The translations under genes were made by a program, and so were the position numbers. The notes below the pieces were generated by a model, which searched no databases, was not told where the DNA came from, and worked only from the letters and a program-made list of their open reading frames with translations. 64,000 nucleotides of DNA from 0-14-0-80-60-11 sp049322355. GTDB lineage: Bacteria > Desulfobacterota > Desulfobaccia > Desulfobaccales > 0-14-0-80-60-11. The stretch lies in contig JBMORG010000022.1 of assembly GCA_049322355.1 (NCBI GenBank), positions 62,001-126,000 of the forward strand, written 5' to 3'. Below, piece after piece: positions 16,522 to 24,169 of this stretch (positions are counted from its first letter, which is position 1; every line of letters starts with the position of its first letter).

Positions 16522-17709
16522 ATGAAAAGAATCTATCTGGACCATGCCGCGGCCACCCCGGTGAAATCAGAAGTATTGGCAGCCATGCTGCCCTATTTTC
16601 AGGAACACTTCGGCAACCCTTCCACGGTTTACGATTTCGGGAGCGAAATCAAAGATGCCCTTGAGGACCAACGGGCCCGGGTGGCCAAACTCATTGGCGC
16701 CCCGGCTGACCATATTATCTTCACGTCTTGCGGGGCCGAGGCCAATAATCTGGCCGTTAAAGGCGTCGCCCTGGCTAATCTGAAGAAGGGCCGGCACCTC
16801 ATCGTTTCGGCCATCGAGCATCATTCGGTGCTGAATTCCGCCCGCTATCTCGAAAAATTCCATGACTTCGAAGTGACCTTTCTCCCTGTCAATCGCTACG
16901 GTCAGGTGGAGCCGGAGCGGCTCCGCCGGGCGCTTACACCGGGCACGGTGCTGGTGTCCATTCAACACGCCAGCAACGAAATCGGTACGATCCAGTCCAT
17001 CCCGGAACTGGCGGCCTTGTGCCGGGAGCACGGAGTGGTTTTTCATACCGATGCCGTGGCCACGGCCGGTTACATCTCCCTCGAGGTCAAGGAGATGCAG
17101 GTGGACCTGCTTACCCTCTCCGGTCCGGCGCTGGGTGCTCCCAAGGGAACCGGGGCCCTGTATTTCCGCCCCAAGGTGCGCCTCGTGCCCCAGATTCATA
17201 GCGGTATCCAGGAAAACGGCCGCCGGGGGGGCACCGAAAACGTCCCTGGTATCGTCGGATTGGGCGTTGCCGCCGAGTTGGCCAAGGCTGAGTTGGCGGA
17301 AACCGTCCGGCATATAAGAGTCCTCCGGGATCGGTTGGTGGCCGGCGTTATGGCCCAGATTCCCGCGGTCATCTACACCGGTCATCCGGAAGACCGCCTG
17401 CCCGGGCATGCCAGCTTTTGCTTCGAGGGTATCGAAGGGGAGGCTTTGGTTTTTATGCTGGCCCGCCAGGGAATTTACGCCAACACCGGTTCAGCCTGCG
17501 CTTCCAAAGCCCTCAAAGTGTCGCCCACACTCTGTGCCATCGGCCTGTCTCCGGACGTGGCCCAGGGTTCCATCGTCTTCACCTTCGGCCGCGACAACCG
17601 TGAGGAAGAAGTGGACTACGTTTTAAATGAACTGCCCCAGGCAGTGGCGCGTCTCCGGTCGTTTTCCCCGGTGTGGCGCAAAAAAATGGCGTCTGTGGTT
17701 GGGGGGTAA
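16522..17709 (+). CDS. IscS/NifS-like cysteine desulfurase lacking the PLP lysine
   Basis: A 395-residue fold-type I protein with IYLDHAAATPV, IEHHSVLNSARYLEK, HASNEIGTIQ, FHTDAVATAG and the catalytic loop NTGSACASKAL with Cys326. The segment that should carry the Schiff-base lysine (SGHKxxGPKG in IscS) reads LSGPALGAPKG: Pro202 and Ala203 replace His and Lys. The only lysine nearby, Lys208, aligns with the second Lys of the motif. It may bind PLP non-covalently or use a different reaction. ATG 16522 is favoured over an upstream TTG because gagg precedes it. It is followed by Rrf2 and IscU genes. Confidence 0.88.
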   Translation: MKRIYLDHAAATPVKSEVLAAMLPYFQEHFGNPSTVYDFGSEIKDALEDQRARVAKLIGAPADHIIFTSCGAEANNLAVKGVALANLKKGRHLIVSAIEHHSVLNSARYLEKFHDFEVTFLPVNRYGQVEPERLRRALTPGTVLVSIQHASNEIGTIQSIPELAALCREHGVVFHTDAVATAGYISLEVKEMQVDLLTLSGPALGAPKGTGALYFRPKVRLVPQIHSGIQENGRRGGTENVPGIVGLGVAAELAKAELAETVRHIRVLRDRLVAGVMAQIPAVIYTGHPEDRLPGHASFCFEGIEGEALVFMLARQGIYANTGSACASKALKVSPTLCAIGLSPDVAQGSIVFTFGRDNREEEVDYVLNELPQAVARLRSFSPVWRKKMASVVGG

Positions 17710-17711
17710 GC

Positions 17712-18152
17712 ATGAAATTGTCAACCAGAAGCCGCTACGGCACCAGGTTGATGCTGGATATGGCCCAACACTATAACCAGGGTCCTATCCAGTTGGGCGA
17801 CATTGCCAAACGCCAGGAAATTTCCGTGAAATACCTGGAGCAGATCATCATCCCTTTGAAGAAGGCCCATTTCATCGAAACGGTGCGCGGCCCCAAAGGT
17901 GGGCACCTTTTGGCGAGGCCGCCTGAAGAGATCACGGTGGCCGAAATCGTCGCACTCCTGGAGGACAGCGCGGGCCTGACTGAGTGCACCGAGCGCGCCG
18001 AAGTCTGCCGGCGCTCCGACACTTGCCCGACGCGACTTATCTGGAAAGAAGCCTCCCAAGCCATGTTCAACACCTTAAAATCCATCTCCCTGGCCGACTT
18101 GGTAGAGAAGGCCGGAGCTGCGGCAAAAAAGGAGTTAAAGAATGTACTCTGA
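17712..18152 (+). CDS. Rrf2 family (IscR-like) transcriptional regulator
   Basis: A 146-residue winged-helix protein beginning MKLSTRSRYGTRLMLDMA, with QEISVKYLEQIIIPLKKA as recognition region and GPKGGHLLARPPEEITVAEIV as wing. Three cysteines (92, 99, 105) in the CTERAEVCRRSDTC segment match the Fe-S cluster ligands of IscR-type sensors. It probably senses Fe-S status and regulates this operon. ATG 17712 fits the family start; an in-frame start 13 codons upstream lies inside iscS. Confidence 0.9.
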   Translation: MKLSTRSRYGTRLMLDMAQHYNQGPIQLGDIAKRQEISVKYLEQIIIPLKKAHFIETVRGPKGGHLLARPPEEITVAEIVALLEDSAGLTECTERAEVCRRSDTCPTRLIWKEASQAMFNTLKSISLADLVEKAGAAAKKELKNVL

Positions 18153-18537
18153 GACGGTGATGGAACATTTCAATAATCCTCGCAATACCGGCGTGATCGA
18201 GAATGCGGACGGCGTCGGCGAGGTGGGGAATCCTGTGTGCGGCGACATGATGACCTTCTACATTAAGGTCAAAGACGACGCCATTGCGGATATCAAGTTT
18301 CAAACCTTCGGCTGTGTGGCGGCCATTGCGGTCTCCAGCATCGTGAGCGAAATGGCCCGGGGCAAGAAGTTGGCGGAAGCCCAAAAGATCACCAAGCAGG
18401 TGGTGGCCGAGGCTCTGGGGGGTCTGCCCCAGAATAAAATGCACTGCTCTAACCTGGGAGCCGACGCCCTGGCTCTGGCCATCAAAAATTATCAGGAAAG
18501 GCAGACCGGCGACCGCGCTTCCATAACTGAGAAATAA
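18142..18537 (+). CDS. iscU: Fe-S cluster scaffold IscU/NifU-N
   Basis: A 131-residue scaffold protein. It begins MYSETVMEHFNNPRNTG and has the three cluster-binding cysteines Cys33 (NPVCGD), Cys58 (FGCVAAIA) and Cys102 (HCSNLGADAL) plus the conserved Asp35. The LPPVK chaperone motif of IscU is replaced by LPQNK, as in many anaerobe NifU-like proteins. Its start overlaps the end of the Rrf2 gene by 11 bases. It should receive sulfur for Fe-S assembly, although the adjacent IscS has an altered active site. Confidence 0.92.
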   Translation: MYSETVMEHFNNPRNTGVIENADGVGEVGNPVCGDMMTFYIKVKDDAIADIKFQTFGCVAAIAVSSIVSEMARGKKLAEAQKITKQVVAEALGGLPQNKMHCSNLGADALALAIKNYQERQTGDRASITEK

Positions 18538-18554
18538 GGTAGGTACACTTACTC

Positions 18555-19151
18555 ATGCACACAGTTCAGACTCTTATTCAGGAAATTGCGGTCCCGGATA
18601 TAGCCCTGGCGGATAAATTGGGACCTTCTTTAACCGCAGAGGTCAAGGAGCGCAGCGGTACCGATCTCAACCGCTGTTATCACTGTTGGAGCTGCGGCAA
18701 CGGTTGCCCTTTTGTGCAGGCCATGGACTATACTCCCAACCAGATAATCCGCCTGGTACAACTGGGCAGGCGGGAGGAAGTTCTCACCTGCAAGACTATT
18801 TGGGTCTGTGTAGGCTGCCACACCTGCTCCAGCCAGTGTCCCATGAGCATTGACATTGCCGCAATCATGGATGCCTTGCGTTTGATGGCGGTGGAGGAAG
18901 GAGTACCCATCGGCAAACCTAACATCATTGACTTTCATGAAGAGGTCCTGCGGTCTCTGGAACGCTATGGCCGGGCTCATAAATTGGGCATCATGCTGGG
19001 TTATAAACGGCAGACCGGCCAATGGCTGAAAGACCTGGACGTGGGGCTGAAGATGCTGGCCAAACGCAAGTTGGACCTCATTCCCTCACGGGTGCGGGCC
19101 GTAAAAGAGATCACCGACCTGTTCACCTGTTATTGGAGAGAATCGGCATGA
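18555..19151 (+). CDS. hdrC: HdrC-like 4Fe-4S protein
   Basis: A 198-residue protein with two 4Fe-4S motifs: CYHCWSCGNGCP (Cys41, 44, 47, 51) and CVGCHTCSSQCP (Cys85, 88, 91, 95). It corresponds to the C subunit of heterodisulfide reductases, which wires electrons to the CCG-domain subunit HdrB. The stop overlaps the start of the hdrB-like gene (ATGA). In sulfate reducers such HdrBC pairs serve redox or electron-confurcating roles. No HdrA is encoded in the window. Confidence 0.88.
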   Translation: MHTVQTLIQEIAVPDIALADKLGPSLTAEVKERSGTDLNRCYHCWSCGNGCPFVQAMDYTPNQIIRLVQLGRREEVLTCKTIWVCVGCHTCSSQCPMSIDIAAIMDALRLMAVEEGVPIGKPNIIDFHEEVLRSLERYGRAHKLGIMLGYKRQTGQWLKDLDVGLKMLAKRKLDLIPSRVRAVKEITDLFTCYWRESA

Positions 19152-20005
19152 GCGATCTTCGGCAACAAGACTTTTCATATTTTCCAGGCTGCTCCCTGGC
19201 TACCAGCGCCACGGAGGCTAACCATTCTCTGATCCAGGCAGCCCGCATTTTGGGCCTTAACCTGATCGAACTTGAAGACTGGAATTGCTGCGGGTCTTCT
19301 TCGGCCCAGACCATGTGCAAGAATTTAAGCCTGGCCATGGCGGCCCGGAATCTGTCCCTGGCCCCGGCGGGCCGGCCCCTGGTGGCTATGTGCCCCCGTT
19401 GTCTCCACTATCTGCGTTCGGCCCAACAATGTCTAAAGGGCGATCCGGAGACTCGGGGGTATCTGGAAGCCAAATGGGAGCGCCCCATTGCCACGGACCT
19501 GGAAATCATCCACTTCATGGAAGTCCTGGTGCGCTACGGCCTGGACCGCCTTAAGGCCAACGCCCGCCGCAGCCTTAAGGGTCTGAGGTTCGTCCCCTAT
19601 TACGGCTGTACCCTGTTTAGACCGCCGCGCCTGTCAAAGGAGAAATACTTCCAGGGTGAAATGGAAAACATTCTCACGGTCCTGGGAGCCGAGGCCGTGC
19701 CCCATGCCCTAACATACCGCTGTTGCGGGTCGTTTCTCTCGGCCACCGATCCCGAAATTGTCACGCCTCTGGTGCAGGAGATCATCGGCAGCGCCGTGGC
19801 CACCAAGGCCGATTGTCTGGTCACTGCCTGCGCCATGTGCCAGCTCAACCTGGAGATCCGCAACACCAGCCAGGCCAAAATTCCCATTTTCCATTTTTCT
19901 GAAATTTTGGCCCTGGCCTTAGGGGCCAATGATTACGAGGAGTGGTTCGTGCGGCATCTGGTGGACCCACGACCATTAATACAAAAAATGGCCAACGCGG
20001 CTTGA
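19148..20005 (+). CDS. hdrB: HdrB-like CCG-domain protein
   Basis: A 285-residue protein with two cysteine-rich CCG domains: FPGCSLATSATEANHS with WNCCGSSSAQ (Cys47-Cys48), and PYYGCTLFRP with YRCCGSFLSATD, followed by VTACAMCQLNLE. In HdrB these bind the noncubane 4Fe-4S clusters that reduce disulfides. ATG 19148 overlaps the hdrC stop; longer in-frame starts would run through hdrC. The next gene encodes the SQR-like flavoprotein, so HdrCB may exchange electrons with sulfur compounds or quinone-linked partners. Confidence 0.9.
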   Translation: MSDLRQQDFSYFPGCSLATSATEANHSLIQAARILGLNLIELEDWNCCGSSSAQTMCKNLSLAMAARNLSLAPAGRPLVAMCPRCLHYLRSAQQCLKGDPETRGYLEAKWERPIATDLEIIHFMEVLVRYGLDRLKANARRSLKGLRFVPYYGCTLFRPPRLSKEKYFQGEMENILTVLGAEAVPHALTYRCCGSFLSATDPEIVTPLVQEIIGSAVATKADCLVTACAMCQLNLEIRNTSQAKIPIFHFSEILALALGANDYEEWFVRHLVDPRPLIQKMANAA

Positions 20006-20134
20006 GAATTTGTGAATGACTGATTATTTTTGAAAACTAACGGTCGATCTGAGAAACCTTAAACCGCGATATTTGGTCAATTCGCAGGGGAGACCGAAAG
20101 CTGGACCGCACAAAACCATAGGGAGGACCTGGGA

Positions 20135-21412
20135 ATGAAGAAGCTCGTTATTTTAGGGCATGGGACGGGCGGCACCATCATCGCCACCAAGATGCGCCAG
20201 AAACTGCCCGAGTCCCAATGGGAGGTCACCGTTATCGACAAGGACTGGCAACACCACTACCAACCGGGATGGCTGTTCATTCCTTTCGGTATTTACACCA
20301 AGGAGGACTGCATCAAGCCTAAGACCAAGTTCGTCCCTCCCGGGGTTACCCTGGTTTTGGACGAGATCCTGGGAATCGACCCTGACAAGAAAGAAGTCAA
20401 GACCAAACAACAAACTTTTCCCTACGATTTTCTGGTGATCGCCACCGGCTGCCGCATCGTCCCCGAAGAAGTGGAAGGCCTGATCGACGGCTGGGGTCAA
20501 GACATCCATAATTTCTACACCCTGGAAGGGGCCCTGGCTTTAAGAGAAAAGATGAAGTACTTCGACAAAGGCCGGGTGGTGGTAAACATTGCCGAACTGC
20601 CCTTCAAGTGTCCGGTAGCCCCCCTGGAGTTCTCCTTCATGTCGGACTGGTTCTTCGACCTCAACCACGTCAGGGACAAAATTGAAATTGAGCTGGTGAC
20701 GCCGCTCTCCGCGGCTTTCACCAAGCCGGTGGCCGCGGAAGTCCTCGGCAATATCTGCAAGGAAAAGAACATCAAGGTGACGCCCAATTTCCAGTTGGCC
20801 CAGGTGGACTCGGAGAAAAAAATTATCAAGTCCTATGGTGGCGAAGAGGTTCCTTATGACCTCCTGGTCTCCATTCCCCCTAATTTCGGGGCCCAGTGCA
20901 TCATCGACAGCGGCATGGGCGATCCCATGGGCTATATGGACACGGATAATTTTACCCTGAAAGCCAAGAATTACGAGTCCATCTATGTCATCGGCGACGC
21001 CGCCAATGTTCCCACCTCCAAGGCCGGGGCCGTGGCCCACTACGAAGCCGACGTGGTGGCGGACAACCTGATGCGGGAGATCGATGGTCAGCCGCCCCTG
21101 CCGGACTATGACGGGCACGCCACCTGAATGGTGGTGACGGGTTACGAGAAGGGGTCCCTTCTCGACTTCAATTACAAAATCGAGCCGTTGCCGGGCAAGT
21201 TTCCCTTCCCGGGCCTCGGCCCTCTGGACCTCCTGGGGGTGAGTTTCTCTAACTACGTGGGCAAGATGATGTTCCGCTGGGTTTATTACAACCTGATGCT
21301 CAAGGGGAGCCACCTGCCCCTGGAATCCCAGTTTGTCTTGGCAGGCAAAGTGCGGGGCATCCTCTCTCCGGACATTGAAATGCCGCTGCGGAGCAGGAGG
21401 AGAAAATCATGA
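20135..21412 (+). CDS. SQR-like flavoprotein with in-frame TGA (probable selenocysteine)
   Basis: Two open stretches in the same frame, 330 and 94 codons, are separated only by TGA at 21125-21127. Together they make a 425-residue sulfide:quinone-oxidoreductase-like protein: FAD site LVILGHGTGG, LVIATG, ELPFKCPVAP (Cys159), IYVIGDAAN and the C-terminal LLDFNYKIEPLPGKFPFPGL and GKMMFRWVYYN. The TGA falls where homologues, as I recall them, have GHANC with the third catalytic Cys. A perfect 8-bp hairpin with a GGTC loop follows. I infer Sec331 paired with Cys159. The alternative is a split gene with restart at the adjoining ATG. Confidence 0.78.
21125..21164 (+). promoter_or_regulatory. candidate bacterial SECIS element after the in-frame TGA
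   Basis: The TGA (21125-21127) is followed 17 bases later by stem CGAGAAGG (21145-21152), loop GGTC (21153-21156) and the exact complementary stem CCTTCTCG (21157-21164). The loop begins 25 bases after the TGA. E. coli fdhF also has a GGUC apical loop, and bacterial SECIS loops usually lie some 16-37 bases from the UGA. The hairpin is inside the coding sequence, as bacterial SECIS elements are. Confidence 0.72.
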
Positions 21413-22257
21413 CCAACGATCTGATTCTCGAACGCCTTGACCGCCTCGAGGCCAAACTTGATCGTGCCGCCGCCTTCCAGGAACAGCTAGCACCATTCAT
21501 CAAGTCTTATGAAAGTCTGAGCGATCTGGGGCGAGACCTGTCCATCTTGACGGGTCCCGGCGTCAGCCTCCTCACTGAAGAACTGGCCGAAGTGGAGACG
21601 GGCTTCCAACTGGAAGACATGCTTTGTCTGTTCAAGCGGCTCCTCCTCAGCTTCCGGCATCTTGCCTGGTCCCTGGAGCAGTTGGAGAACCTCATCGACT
21701 GGTGGCAGGACATGGAGCCCTTGCTGAAAATTGCGGTGCCGCTGCTGGTGGACAAATTGGACGAACTGGAGCAAAAGGGCATTTTTCGCGTCAACAAGGC
21801 CATCCTGGGCATGTACGGCAAGCTGGCCTCGGCCTATACCGCCGAGGATATCGAGGTGATCGGCGACGGCTTCGTGCGCATGCACGGGATCGTCAAGAAG
21901 TTCGCTGACCCGGTGGTCATTCAATCCATCGAGGCCGTGGTAGATATGTATGCCAAACTCACCACGGTCTATACCCCAGAGGATATCGCATCCATCGGTG
22001 ACGGGTTCGTCCGTATGCACGGCATCGTCAAGAAATTTGGGGACCCCCGGGTGGTGGAATTCCTCGACCGGCTTACGGATTTGCCGTGCCAGGTGGACCT
22101 GAAGGAAGCCAAGCCGGTGGGTCCGTTCGGCATGATGTTCCGGATGATGGGGAAAGAAACCAAGCAAGGTCTGGGTGTGGCCCTGGAGATGACCAAGGCG
22201 CTGGGGAAAGTCAAATCCGCCAACGGTTGCGGTCAGCCGGCCAGTGACAGCAGTTAA
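21409..22257 (+). CDS. DUF1641 family protein
   Basis: A 282-residue, mainly helical soluble protein of the DUF1641 family, often encoded next to SQR-like or formate-dehydrogenase-like flavoproteins; function unknown. It contains an internal duplication: residues about 135-168 and 180-212 both read Y.KL...YT.EDI..IGDGFVRMHGIVKKF.DP. The DNA copies differ mainly at third positions, so the duplication is old. The start overlaps the preceding stop (ATGA), so it should be made together with the flavoprotein. Confidence 0.78.
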   Translation: MTNDLILERLDRLEAKLDRAAAFQEQLAPFIKSYESLSDLGRDLSILTGPGVSLLTEELAEVETGFQLEDMLCLFKRLLLSFRHLAWSLEQLENLIDWWQDMEPLLKIAVPLLVDKLDELEQKGIFRVNKAILGMYGKLASAYTAEDIEVIGDGFVRMHGIVKKFADPVVIQSIEAVVDMYAKLTTVYTPEDIASIGDGFVRMHGIVKKFGDPRVVEFLDRLTDLPCQVDLKEAKPVGPFGMMFRMMGKETKQGLGVALEMTKALGKVKSANGCGQPASDSS

Positions 22258-22431
22258 ACGAGCCACTTCCAGGCCACTGCTGACACGGTATTTGGGTGGG
22301 CCCCGAGCCTACGGCTTGGGTGCGGCCCCACTGCGCCCAAAAACCAGGGTGATGCTAAGCAAGGTTCTCATGGCCTGCTTCAATCATTTAAGCCGAAACG
22401 AGTTCATCGGCTAACCTTACAAGGTCACCCG

Positions 22432-23415
22432 CTATTTGCTGAACCGACCTCTCCGGCTGGCCCGGGCCATACCCGAGTTAATCTCTTTGTCGGGTTTGGG
22501 GAACACCGCCAGATAGACCAGTGCTGTTTCATGCATTAGGCCGGAGCCGATCACTTTCTGGCTGTTCAGCCTGAGATCCTCTCCCAGGCCTAAGGATGGG
22601 CTGGTCACGACGGGCAATTGCATGACCTCCTGTAGCCATTGCATCACTGCAAGCCAAGGATTGGGAGGCTCCTGCCCTTCCATGAGTAGATCAAGGGCGT
22701 CCAGGGCGTAGCTCTGGATGAGTTTGTCAAAATAATGCCCCAGCGAAGCGGAAGAGTCGAAGATCTCCAGTCCCATGATCTCGCCGTTAATCTTAACCAA
22801 AATCCCTTTCTGGTTATGGATCATAGGAAAATGTTGAGTGTACTGCCGCAGCTTTTCTTCATAGGAGTCGTAGATGTCGGCCATGGCGGCAGTGGGAGAC
22901 GTAACCGCCAGCCGGGCGGATTTAGCTTCAATCTCTTCCCAGACATTCCCCTGGTTGGCCCTAAAACCCCGGCCTTCCCGGATGGCACACTGGACATCCT
23001 GTTCGACCTTGGTGCGGAGATGGGGGGACGACATTCGCCTCTCGCTGTAAAATCCCTTGTCCCGATAATGCCAGCGCCCGGCTTCGACACAGGAAACCGG
23101 GATCTGGAGAGTTTTATGGCCGGCCACCAGTAAGGTGGCGTTGACGATCCGGTTTTGCTTGGCGCCCACCACCTCTTCCCCGGCCAAGATCAGGATGGGG
23201 ATTTTCCCGTGGTTGGTTACCTTTAGATTGGGCACTTCACCTGATTGGCTCACTTCAGTGATTTCAAGGAGGCCGTCTTCCAGGGCGGCGTCCAGAGGCA
23301 GATAAACCGGGGCCGCCTCAGCCCAGTGGATCAGGGGAAACACGGTCAGGTTCATGTGAGTCATTCCCGGTCCTATAGCCAAATCTTTGAGATAATCTCT
23401 GACAAGTTTCTCCAT
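22432..23415 (-). CDS. ARPP-1-like domain protein
   Basis: A 327-residue protein resembling the ARPP-1 family: MTHMNLTVFPLI, VTNHGKIPILILAGEEVVGAKQNRIVN, IPVSCVEAGRW and a C-terminal VYLAVFPKPD. The family is linked by name to ADP-ribosylation and phosphatase-like neighbours, but its activity is not known to me. ATG at 23415 follows GGGAGG; a TTG four codons earlier would come before the ribosome site. It is transcribed opposite to the sulfur operon and converges on it. Confidence 0.7.
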   Translation of the reverse strand: MEKLVRDYLKDLAIGPGMTHMNLTVFPLIHWAEAAPVYLPLDAALEDGLLEITEVSQSGEVPNLKVTNHGKIPILILAGEEVVGAKQNRIVNATLLVAGHKTLQIPVSCVEAGRWHYRDKGFYSERRMSSPHLRTKVEQDVQCAIREGRGFRANQGNVWEEIEAKSARLAVTSPTAAMADIYDSYEEKLRQYTQHFPMIHNQKGILVKINGEIMGLEIFDSSASLGHYFDKLIQSYALDALDLLMEGQEPPNPWLAVMQWLQEVMQLPVVTSPSLGLGEDLRLNSQKVIGSGLMHETALVYLAVFPKPDKEINSGMARASRRGRFSK

Positions 23416-23455
23416 AAACCCTCCCAATGGTCAAAAAGTCCGAAGACTTTTTCGC

Positions 23456-23779
23456 TCACTTTTGCAGGTAATACTTGATCCGGTAATTCCGGTCGTAAAC
23501 CTGGTTGCCCTCGATCTTCCCCTGGTAGCGGTAGTTGTGATCGTAGACTTTGTTGCCCTCGATCTTGCCTTGATAACGGTAGTTGCTGTCGTAGATGCGG
23601 TGGCCCTCGAGATAGTATTTGGTCCGGTAGTTTTTATCCAGCACCCGGTTGCCTTCCGCTTTCATCTCATAGCCATGATTGCGGTTATAGATCCGGACCC
23701 CTCTCTCGCTGGCCAGGGCAGGACAGACGCCGGCCCTGATTAACCCGCTCAAGAGCATAATCGCAATGACCCTTTTCAC
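23456..23779 (-). CDS. secreted protein with NYRYQGKIEGN-type repeats
   Basis: A 107-residue protein with a signal peptide (MKRVIAIMLLSGLIRAGVCPALA) followed by five or six tandem 18-residue units of the form YD.NYRYQGKIEGN.V. The repeat is tyrosine- and glycine-rich and alternates short beta strands, somewhat like the 4-strand repeats of bacterial cell-surface proteins. No enzyme motif is present. It is probably periplasmic or surface-attached, role unknown. Confidence 0.65.
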   Translation of the reverse strand: MKRVIAIMLLSGLIRAGVCPALASERGVRIYNRNHGYEMKAEGNRVLDKNYRTKYYLEGHRIYDSNYRYQGKIEGNKVYDHNYRYQGKIEGNQVYDRNYRIKYYLQK

Positions 23780-23828
23780 CCGCTTGTCCTCCCATGGGGC
23801 CTGGTAAGTCCTTAATGCTCACAACCAC

Positions 23829-24071
23829 TCAGATAAAATCAGGATAGTGCCGGTCCCGGCAGTCCTCACAAATGGTGTGGGTGCACGTAGCCCCAAAATA
23901 CTTGAGAAAGAACCCCTCCAGGGTAAGCCACTCGCCATGCGGGGTTCGGATTTTGTGGCACCAACTGCAGACCGGCACCAGGCCTTTCCAGTCCAACTTC
24001 CCAGCCTCTTTCGATTTTGACAAAGTAGCCACCTCCTGAGCGCGCACCAATAGTGTCGGACTTACAGCCAT
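23829..24071 (-). CDS. small Zn-binding protein related to a sensor-kinase-linked Cys motif
   Basis: An 80-residue protein with a two-pair cysteine pattern: VPVCSWCHKIRTPHGEW and THTICEDCRDRHYPDF. This CSxCxxIR...W...CxxC...YP pattern is usually found as a short domain in two-component sensor proteins and response regulators, where it probably binds a metal. Here it is stand-alone with a short N-terminal extension. It may be a remnant of, or partner to, a larger sensor. Function not known. Confidence 0.6.
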   Translation of the reverse strand: MAVSPTLLVRAQEVATLSKSKEAGKLDWKGLVPVCSWCHKIRTPHGEWLTLEGFFLKYFGATCTHTICEDCRDRHYPDFI

Positions 24072-24169
24072 GGATTCCTCCGGCCCGTCAGCCCTTCGAG
24101 GCTTTCTGAAAATTGTCAGGTAGTTAACCTCTGAACCGTGTCCCGGTTCAGGGTTTTACGCCGCCGCCT

